Assembly (NCBI GenBank): GCA_016650115.1
Contig: JAENWI010000099.1
Coordinates: forward strand, 1-5,957
Length of the DNA stretch: 5,957 nucleotides
Direction of reading: 5' to 3'
DNA from: Peptostreptococcaceae bacterium
Lineage (GTDB): Bacteria; Bacillota; Clostridia; Peptostreptococcales; Anaerovoracaceae
In this document: positions 1 through 4,999 of the stretch, in pieces
How positions within the stretch are numbered: position 1 is the stretch's first letter
Layout: each line of letters begins with the position of its first letter
The notes under the pieces: generated by a model
What the model was told of the DNA's origin: nothing
Seen by the model: the letters and a program-made list of their open reading frames with translations, nothing else
Database searches by the model: none
Made by a program: the position numbers and the translations under genes

Positions 1-24
1 CCTGTGAAATTGAACCCTGTGGTA

Positions 25-51
25 GTTATCCACAGAATGCCTGTGGATAAC
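25..51. promoter_or_regulatory. Inverted pair of perfect DnaA boxes
   Basis: GTTATCCACAG (25-35) and its exact reverse complement CTGTGGATAAC (41-51) are separated by 5 nt, so each arm contains the consensus DnaA box TTATCCACA (26-34 and, inverted, 42-50). The motif CCTGTG that begins the right arm (40-45) also occurs at 1-6 and 16-21, giving a small cluster of box-like fragments. No T-run follows the hairpin on either strand, so it is not an ordinary intrinsic terminator. DnaA binding is the natural reading from the known consensus. Whether this is the edge of a replication origin or an isolated DnaA site cannot be decided, because the sequence to the left is missing. Confidence 0.55.
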
Positions 52-112
52 AGAAAACAAGAAATGAGGATTTGCAATGGGTTCACTCAAACCCAAGCCC
101 AATGTCGGATGC

Positions 113-1987
113 TTATAATGGGCTTGAAAACAAGATGTAAAGGGCATAATCTGTACCAGCATCAGTTCCGTTCCCATAGGTTATGCTGATGTTCTGGAAT
201 ATGATTCTCAGCTTGTATCCATTCTGGTCCACATTAAAGGTCATGTCTTCTGGAGACATGGATTCCTTAGGAGGGTCGCCAGCTCCGACTCCAGATATAT
301 TCCTTGCGAAATCGTTTAAGCCGGTTTTAATGATTTCCTTGCCAGTCGAATCTTTTATATAAACAATTGCTTCGTTTTTTGATGTTCTTTCGACTGAAAG
401 AACATAATCTGTTCCTCTCAAAGCAAAATTGAAGGTGGTAGACTCTTTAACATTTTCCGAACGATTTGAATAAGCGTTTACTGAAATGTCATAGCCTGAT
501 ATGTTCAATGGCTTAACAGCATCTAAGGATGCATAGAAGTATTTCGTTTCTTCTCCTGGATAGCTGGAGTAGGTCAAATCAAAACCGATTGTTGTTTTCA
601 TATCCTCATATAATTTGAAATCGTCTGGAAGCCAGGTGATATATTTAAGTGAACTTCGATTATCTAAATATGATAGGATACTTGTGGTTTCAGATTTTGT
701 AATATCCGAAACATCAGATTTAGGGGTTAATTCCCCATCCTTTAAAATCCCTTCTGAAATAAGTATTGTTTCTACCCTGTTGATTTGACTGACCCTTGAA
801 ACAGTGAAAGCATCAACCGGCGGGATAATGGACACGATGGCAAATCCTGCGGCAAGCAATGCAATAAGCCCGTTTTTAGAAACTGGTCGAAAACTGAGCA
901 GCAGTGCTGTCGTAATTGAGAAAATACCAAACAAAGCTACATAGTATCTAGATTCCGTCACACCATATGCATTCAAGCGTATAGCAACTGAAACAAGTTG
1001 CATGATGACAACAGGTATTAAGACTTTAGGAAATACTAAACGATATAATTCTGCGAATCTGTTTTCAAGCAGACTGGCGAGGACAAATATAATCAGCCCG
1101 GCTGCAGAATAGACTAAAACCATAAGCCCAACCTGTCCGGAAGGCCAGTTAAAGGTTACCAGTATTTTTACAAAGTAGGCCAGGAGAACCAGGGTGTATG
1201 CTGTAATAAGAGGAATCGCTATATAAGATACAAGTATTTCCAGGAATTTCGGGTAGTTTTCAGAACGTTCCAGCATTTCAATATCAGAAGCTTTTTTAGA
1301 ACCGAATTTTGGCAAGAGAGAAAGATAATATATTGGCGCAAAAAGAACCCAGACAAAAGTCATCATATAAGCGTAGGAATCTGTATTTACCTTAAACAAA
1401 AGGATGTCTACAGATAAAATGATAGCTGAAATGCCAGATGAAAGAACACCGGAATAAAGGACAGAAGTGAATATTGACTTGAAGTGAATCAGAGCAATTT
1501 TATTGAAATCAGTTTTACATATTTCATTTTTCCCTTGAGGTTTATGGTCATTTTCCTCTTGAGGTTTATCATTTGTTTTAGTATCATATCTGGCTTCACA
1601 GGAAGGAACCCAAAGGACCGCACAAAACATTGCGAAAATAGCCACAAATGTTCTGATCCCAATTTCAGCACTGATTTCAGGAGCAGGCCATAAAATAAAG
1701 AAATATCCTATTGTAAGAAGCAAAGAAACGCCATAAACAAAAGGTCGATGGGGTATCAGCACATTAAATCGCTCTGAAGCAAACTGAGCTGCCATACTAA
1801 GGAAAGCGGCGAAAATTAAAGTGAACACTACTTTCTGTATCAGCAACCCTGGCATTTCACGCAGAGAAATCATATAACAAAGTATTCCTGCAGCACCAAA
1901 TAAACTAAGAACAGTGAGAGGAAATCTTTCACCCGCACGAGACATTCCTTTTATAATATTTATAATAATCATTTTAAACCTTTTCAT
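113..1987 (-). CDS. DUF4153-type polytopic membrane protein
   Basis: A 624-residue integral membrane protein of unknown function. I recognise the overall look of the DUF4153 family, but no catalytic motif. Hydrophobic segments lie near residues 23-41, 50-67, 81-100, 110-127, 172-198, 207-226, 250-276, 287-307, 321-338, 348-366 and 373-392. These make about 11 helices with the basic N-terminus inside. Residues 131-170 form a charged, Lys-rich cytoplasmic linker containing a short repeat around KPQ. The last 230 residues (395-624) are hydrophilic, rich in Ser, Thr and beta-prone stretches, and should lie outside the membrane. The start is well supported: GGGAGG (complement of 1995-2000) sits 7 nt before the ATG. 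It is transcribed away from the stress-gene block and appears monocistronic here. No convincing terminator follows its stop codon. Family assignment is moderately sure; the function is unknown. Confidence 0.85.
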   Translation of the reverse strand: MKRFKMIIINIIKGMSRAGERFPLTVLSLFGAAGILCYMISLREMPGLLIQKVVFTLIFAAFLSMAAQFASERFNVLIPHRPFVYGVSLLLTIGYFFILWPAPEISAEIGIRTFVAIFAMFCAVLWVPSCEARYDTKTNDKPQEENDHKPQGKNEICKTDFNKIALIHFKSIFTSVLYSGVLSSGISAIILSVDILLFKVNTDSYAYMMTFVWVLFAPIYYLSLLPKFGSKKASDIEMLERSENYPKFLEILVSYIAIPLITAYTLVLLAYFVKILVTFNWPSGQVGLMVLVYSAAGLIIFVLASLLENRFAELYRLVFPKVLIPVVIMQLVSVAIRLNAYGVTESRYYVALFGIFSITTALLLSFRPVSKNGLIALLAAGFAIVSIIPPVDAFTVSRVSQINRVETILISEGILKDGELTPKSDVSDITKSETTSILSYLDNRSSLKYITWLPDDFKLYEDMKTTIGFDLTYSSYPGEETKYFYASLDAVKPLNISGYDISVNAYSNRSENVKESTTFNFALRGTDYVLSVERTSKNEAIVYIKDSTGKEIIKTGLNDFARNISGVGAGDPPKESMSPEDMTFNVDQNGYKLRIIFQNISITYGNGTDAGTDYALYILFSSPL

Positions 1988-2027
1988 TTCAATACCTCCC
2001 AGGATAATTTGAGAATAATTGTATTAC

Positions 2028-2056
2028 TATATAATAACACATTATGACAGTTCTAA
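2028..2056 (-). promoter_or_regulatory. Weak candidate promoter for the DUF4153-type gene
   Basis: Read on the minus strand, TTAGAA (complement of 2051-2056) and TATATA (complement of 2028-2033) are 17 nt apart and lie 40-70 nt before the start codon of the membrane-protein gene. Both hexamers match the sigma-A consensus poorly (3 of 6 and 4 of 6). The region is so AT-rich that chance matches are expected. It is the best-placed pair I found for this gene. Confidence 0.22.
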
Positions 2057-2137
2057 TCAGCCAACTATATTTCATTTTAATGACATTAATATGCAGACCG
2101 ATTTTCAACAACAGAAAAAAGGATTTGACGTTTCAGT

Positions 2138-2203
2138 AAACTTCAAATCTTATTAAACTTAAATCTTATTAAACTTAAATCTTATTTAATTTAAAATTCT
2201 ATT
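2138..2203. repeat. Four tandem 16-17 bp AT-rich repeats upstream of usp promoter
   Basis: The unit is AAACTT followed by AAATCTTATT. Copies run 2138-2154 (one extra C), 2155-2170, 2171-2186 (identical to the previous copy) and 2187-2203 (degenerate, TAATTT then AAAATTCTATT). A fifth partial unit, GAATTT (2204-2209), merges into the -35 hexamer at 2208-2213. The array therefore occupies the UP-element or activator position of the promoter serving the downstream stress gene. It could be a multi-site operator, a curved or AT-rich UP element, or simple slippage. The sequence alone does not tell. Confidence 0.8.
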
Positions 2204-2207
2204 GAAT

Positions 2208-2236
2208 TTGACATTTTATTTATATTGATATATAAA
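2208..2236 (+). promoter_or_regulatory. Strong sigma-A-type promoter for first usp
   Basis: TTGACA (2208-2213, perfect -35) and TATAAA (2231-2236, 5 of 6 for -10) are separated by exactly 17 nt. This puts the transcript start near 2243 and leaves a 5' leader of about 67 nt before the ATG at 2310. The leader ends in the strong ribosome site AAAGGAGGT (2293-2301). The upstream side is a tandem AT-rich repeat. This is the best promoter in the window. Confidence 0.8.
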
Positions 2237-2309
2237 GAAGTTAATAAAAGATGGTAATAAGCGAATAAGTGTTTTTGATATTTCTCAAGCATAAAGGAGG
2301 TCGATTTTA

Positions 2310-2747
2310 ATGGAAAAAATTCTAATCCCAGTTGATTCCTCAGAGTTTTCGAAAAGAGCAGTTGAAGAAGGCGTAAAAATGGCAAAAGCCTTTGGAAGCC
2401 GGGTTATCCTATTATATGTAGCAAATACAAGAATTAATTATTCCAGCTATGAAATAAATCTTTCAGCACAAGTTCTGCAGGAACTTGCAGATGGTGAAGT
2501 AAAATATGCTGAAACAATGCTCGATGCGTTAAAAGAAACCTTCGGTGATATGGCAGATAGAGTTGAAACAGTTATTCGGGAAGGACATGAAGTAGACGAA
2601 ATTGTTGATTACGCAAAAGAATCTGATGCTGATATGTTAATAGTTGGTTCACATGGCACGGGATCTATATTGAGAAGAGCTTCCCTGGGCAGTGTAACAA
2701 GCAAAATTCTTCATCATGTTGATAAACCAGTGCTGGTGGTTAAATAA
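2310..2747 (+). CDS. Universal stress protein, UspA family (first copy)
   Basis: A single-domain, 145-residue cytoplasmic Usp of normal family length. It starts with the typical first strand MEKILIPVDSS, including the Pro-Val-Asp (7-9) that lines the nucleotide pocket. It continues through helix 1 and strand ILLYV (33-37), and ends with the nucleotide loop GSHG (113-116) ... GS (127-128) and the final strand KPVLVVK. Members with this loop (MJ0577 type) bind ATP and form dimers. Here the gap between the glycines is 10 residues rather than the usual 9. The ribosome site AAAGGAGGT ends 8 nt before the ATG. The gene has its own promoter and a hairpin terminator, so it can be made alone. It is a clear paralogue of the Usp at 4462: 22 of the first 37 residues are identical. 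The cellular trigger cannot be read from the sequence. Confidence 0.95.
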   Translation: MEKILIPVDSSEFSKRAVEEGVKMAKAFGSRVILLYVANTRINYSSYEINLSAQVLQELADGEVKYAETMLDALKETFGDMADRVETVIREGHEVDEIVDYAKESDADMLIVGSHGTGSILRRASLGSVTSKILHHVDKPVLVVK

Positions 2748-2767
2748 AAGAATAAATATATATCATT

Positions 2768-2803
2768 AAATAATCTATTCTTTTATTAGAATGGATTATT
2801 TTT
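2768..2803 (+). terminator. Intrinsic terminator after first usp
   Basis: A 14-bp stem pairs 2768-2781 with 2788-2801 (AAATAATCTATTCT against AGAATGGATTATTT, one G-U pair). It closes a 6-nt loop and ends in a T-run at 2799-2803. It begins about 20 nt after the usp stop codon. It should end most transcription from the upstream promoter, leaving the three downstream genes dependent on read-through or another promoter. Confidence 0.85.
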
Positions 2804-2842
2804 GCTAACCTTGATCAAATGGCATGAATTAGGAGGGAATCT

Positions 2843-3028
2843 TTGAAAAAGTGGAGATAACTCTTGAAAATAGCTTAGGTGATATTATTTTTCACGGTAC
2901 TGGTTGCCAGTGCGGTATAGAGTTGATGCCTGATGGAGGGAAATGATAAATTTTAGACAGTCTATGATTTACCTGGAGGCAGAACGGGTACATATGTATA
3001 TATTGAAGCGAACTGGGTGAAGCAATAA
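2843..3028 (+). pseudogene. Decayed small ORF (about 61 codons) of unknown function
   Basis: A good ribosome site, AGGAGGG (2831-2837), is followed 6 nt after its core by TTG (2843), but that frame stops after five codons. If one A is restored to the A-run 2846-2850, the next frame reads Met-Lys-Lys-Val-Glu-Ile-Thr and stays open through GTGCQCGIELMPDGG to a TGA at 2944. Dropping one base around 2941-2943 returns to the first frame. After an in-frame TAG (2954), this reads TVYDLPGGRTGTYVYIEANW and then VKQ, stopping at 3026-3028. The span of 186 bases is 62 whole codons, so the two indels compensate. Both halves look protein-like (Gly turns, a beta-type stretch, a Cys-x-Cys). I do not recognise the family. 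Alternatives are chance reading or sequencing errors in homopolymers. A different path through the middle, in the frame of ATG 2943, is also possible. Confidence 0.4.
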
Positions 3029-3057
3029 ATTGAAATAATTGAAGGAGGTAGATTGTC

Positions 3058-3918
3058 ATGTTATTAACAAATCCATGGCCTGTAATTATAAAGGAGATTT
3101 CAGAAATCCCTGAACATTTCAAGGAAAGCTTTAAGGCAATTAGTGAAGAATTCGGTGAGGGTAAAGAATTCGATGATTTCCCGTATTGCATTTATCTGGA
3201 GAAATCAAAATGGGGGGAAATAATTGAAAACGAAAAAATGATTTGCGATTTTGAAGATAAGATTATTATTATGGAAAATATTGATGGGGAAGTGAAATCG
3301 CTTATTTTCTTGCATTCAAACATAAATTATATTAATAATGGCAGAATACTACTCTATTCCTGGATACAGATTAATGGAGTCATAGACGGAAACCTGGAAA
3401 CATGTATTTTTATTTTCAATACGACAAGTGAAAATAAATTCATAAAGCTTATTACAGATATAAGAAAACGCATGAACGGCATTTTTGACGAAGAAATCAG
3501 CAGTAATCCCGAATTTGAGTTTCTTTACCCTGATAATCTTAAATTTTTGAATTATTCCAATCGAAGTGTTATTGAAGGAGAAAAAGTACTATTTACTATT
3601 TTCCAGGAAAGCATGTACACCAAATATTTTATGATGTTTGATAAAAAAAATGCACCTAACCACATTTTAATATTATGTGATAAAGAGTTGATCATTATCA
3701 GCGAAACAATGACTAAAAATACCGACATGGATGATTATTCCGGCGTTTGGGCATATATCAGTTTGAAGAAAATTACCAATGTTGGATTATCAGAAAATGA
3801 AATTGGACAGTTTGTTTTAAACATAACCCTTGAAGGAAACGATATAATTTCAAGCACATACCAAAAAAGCAAAAAAGAAGAGTTGGAAGCTCTGACCGAT
3901 CAGCTGAAGCATAAATAA
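3058..3918 (+). CDS. Hypothetical protein with two PH-like halves
   Basis: A 286-residue, soluble, acidic protein with no signal peptide, no membrane segment and no catalytic motif that I can see. I do not recognise a named family. Its pattern suggests two similar beta-rich halves, each ending in a helix. Residues about 50-140 run from GEIIENEKMICDFEDKIIIM to FIKLITDIRKRM. Residues about 178-284 run from GEKVLFTIF, through HILILCDKELIII, WAYISLKKITNVGL and GQFVLNITLEGND, to KKEELEALTDQL. The strand series followed by a closing amphipathic helix, and the phrase 'YISLKKITNVGL', resemble bacterial PH-like (YokE- or bPH-type) domains. This is an inference from pattern only. The ribosome site AAGGAGGT (3042-3049) lies 8 nt before the ATG. 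Only 48 nt separate it from the flavodoxin gene on the same strand, so the two are probably co-transcribed. No clear promoter precedes it. Confidence 0.85.
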   Translation: MLLTNPWPVIIKEISEIPEHFKESFKAISEEFGEGKEFDDFPYCIYLEKSKWGEIIENEKMICDFEDKIIIMENIDGEVKSLIFLHSNINYINNGRILLYSWIQINGVIDGNLETCIFIFNTTSENKFIKLITDIRKRMNGIFDEEISSNPEFEFLYPDNLKFLNYSNRSVIEGEKVLFTIFQESMYTKYFMMFDKKNAPNHILILCDKELIIISETMTKNTDMDDYSGVWAYISLKKITNVGLSENEIGQFVLNITLEGNDIISSTYQKSKKEELEALTDQLKHK

Positions 3919-3954
3919 AGAGAGATAAAATAAAAATAGCACTAAAAAGTAAGT

Positions 3955-3960
3955 AAGGAG
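3955..3960 (+). promoter_or_regulatory. Ribosome binding site that decides the flavodoxin start
   Basis: AAGGAG lies only 3 nt before the ATG at 3964 but 6 nt before the adjacent ATG at 3967. The second spacing is normal, so translation most likely begins at 3967, giving MKNYKVVYF rather than MMKNYKVVYF. Confidence 0.65.
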
Positions 3961-3966
3961 ATAATG

Positions 3967-4398
3967 ATGAAGAATTATAAAGTTGTATATTTTACAAGAA
4001 CGGGCAACAGCAGGAGAATTGCGGAAAAACTGGGAGATAAGCTGGCATGCCGGGTTATTGAGATAACAGACAATATGAATTGGGAAGGCATTTGGGGATT
4101 TATTAAAGGGGGCTATTATTCCTCCAGAAACAAGGTAGTTACCATAAAAACAAGCGAAGAAATAGCAGATTACGATGAGTTGATTGTTGTCTCACCTTTG
4201 TGGGCTGGTGAGATAGCACCTGATACGAAAGAGCTTTTGAAAACTGTTGAGAAAAATAAGGTGCATTTAATAGTTGTATCAAATGGCAGCAAGATAAGGG
4301 ATAAATCGGATTATAAATCAGTTAATTCGATTATTAAAAGTAAAAAAAATGAAGACGAAGTAATTGACAATCTAATTGATGATCTAATAAAGAACTAA
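3967..4398 (+). CDS. Short flavodoxin-family protein
   Basis: A 143-residue cytoplasmic flavodoxin-fold protein expected to bind FMN and carry electrons or act as a small oxidoreductase. Strand 1 (KVVYF) leads into the phosphate loop T-R-T-G-N-S (residues 10-15), the classic Thr/Ser-x-Thr-Gly-Asn-Thr/Ser motif. The middle segment NWEGIWGFIKGGYYSSRN (38-55) is the Trp/Gly-rich stretch seen in short flavodoxins of anaerobic Firmicutes. SPLWAGEIAP (76-85) is the second flavin loop, with Trp79 placed to stack on the isoalloxazine ring. The next strand is HLIVVSNGS. It matches the compact flavodoxins, with no long-chain insertion. It follows the PH-like gene by 48 nt and precedes the second usp by 63 nt on the same strand. 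A partner reductase or substrate cannot be inferred. An earlier ATG at 3964 is possible but less well spaced. Confidence 0.9.
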   Translation: MKNYKVVYFTRTGNSRRIAEKLGDKLACRVIEITDNMNWEGIWGFIKGGYYSSRNKVVTIKTSEEIADYDELIVVSPLWAGEIAPDTKELLKTVEKNKVHLIVVSNGSKIRDKSDYKSVNSIIKSKKNEDEVIDNLIDDLIKN

Positions 4399-4444
4399 AG
4401 TCGTAAGATAAGGAAATTATTTCAATCCGTTATTTTATATTTAT

Positions 4445-4452
4445 GGGGGAGG
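4445..4452 (+). promoter_or_regulatory. Ribosome binding site that decides the second usp start
   Basis: GGGGGAGG ends directly against the possible TTG start at 4453, leaving no spacer, but lies 9 nt before the ATG at 4462. The ATG is therefore the real start. It also gives a protein beginning MKKILIPID, which aligns end to end with the first Usp. Confidence 0.85.
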
Positions 4453-4461
4453 TTGGTTAAA

Positions 4462-4905
4462 ATGAAAAAAATCTTGATCCCGATTGATTTTTCGGAATAT
4501 ACTAAAAATATTATTGAGGAAGGTAAGAGGATGGCACAGGCTTTTAACAGTGATATTGTTTTGCTATATGTAGTTAATCGTAATGTCGGAGAATATCATG
4601 GCAACACATCCAGCAAGAAAGAGTCATTTCTGGCTCCTTTTTTGAAACATGAAAGAAAACAGGCAGAAGAGGATATGAAAAAATGGAGGGATTTATTAAG
4701 TGATATAAAGGGGAAAGTGGAAACTGTGGTGATAAGTGGATTAGTTAAAGACGAAATTCTTAAATATATTAATGATACTGATGTTGACTTTGTTATTATG
4801 GGATCTCATGGAATTGGGTCAGCCTTATATCGTACATTTTTAGGGAGTATAACCAATTCAGTGGTTCACCATTCAGTAAAACCGGTTCTTATTATTAAAT
4901 GTTGA
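4462..4905 (+). CDS. Universal stress protein, UspA family (second copy)
   Basis: A 147-residue cytoplasmic Usp. It opens with MKKILIPIDFSEY (Asp9 in the nucleotide pocket) and strand VLLYVV (33-38). It has a longer, basic and Ser-rich stretch (about 41-75, including LKHERKQAEED) and ends with the nucleotide loop GSHG (114-117) ... GS (128-129) and KPVLIIKC. As in the first copy, ten residues rather than nine separate the loop glycines, and a His-His pair follows (VVHH here, ILHH there). The two genes therefore look like products of duplication that diverged mainly in the middle. The start is set by GGGGGAGG 9 nt upstream of ATG 4462. It lies 63 nt after the flavodoxin gene with no terminator between, so it is probably the last gene of that transcript. 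A hairpin follows its stop. Confidence 0.94.
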   Translation: MKKILIPIDFSEYTKNIIEEGKRMAQAFNSDIVLLYVVNRNVGEYHGNTSSKKESFLAPFLKHERKQAEEDMKKWRDLLSDIKGKVETVVISGLVKDEILKYINDTDVDFVIMGSHGIGSALYRTFLGSITNSVVHHSVKPVLIIKC

Positions 4906-4918
4906 TTTCCAGAGAGTA

Positions 4919-4958
4919 AAAAGCAGGAGTTCATTATGGCATTATGGACTCCCATTTT
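4919..4958. terminator. Two-way terminator between convergent genes
   Basis: GGAGTTCAT (4926-4934) pairs with ATGGACTCC (4944-4952) around a 9-nt loop: nine pairs, one of them G-U on the plus transcript. AAAA (4919-4922) and TTTT (4955-4958) flank the stem, so it can serve both strands. On the plus strand it would end the transcript leaving the second usp, whose stop is at 4903-4905. On the minus strand it would end hutG, whose stop is at 5000-5002, with a T-run after the stem. The minus version has one C-A mismatch and should be weaker. Confidence 0.6.
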
Positions 4959-4999
4959 AATTAAAAATGTTATTGCCTTTTAAACTGAAGATTATCCTG

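Noticed and set aside
78..95. Small hairpin TGGGTT...AACCCA after the membrane-protein gene, as a terminator
   Set aside because: The stem is only 6 bp and no T-run follows directly on the minus strand.
4..189. 61-codon open frame on the plus strand covering the DnaA boxes
   Set aside because: It has no ribosome site, runs through the inverted repeat, overlaps the end of the membrane-protein gene and does not resemble a protein.
2125..2153. Second promoter, TTGACG with TCTTAT at 17 nt
   Set aside because: The -10 matches only 4 of 6 and lies inside the tandem repeats; the promoter at 2208-2236 is far better.
2892..3191. 99-codon minus-strand open frame
   Set aside because: It lies opposite the decayed small gene and the start of the PH-like gene, has no ribosome site and shows a biased Ser/Pro/His composition typical of an antisense shadow.
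4364..4390. Promoter for the second usp inside the end of the flavodoxin gene
   Set aside because: TTGACA is perfect, but the only -10-like hexamer (TAATAA) is weak and 15 nt away, too close for a sigma-A promoter.
4453..4461. TTG start for the second usp
   Set aside because: It directly abuts the ribosome site with no spacer; ATG 4462 is correctly spaced and matches the paralogue.
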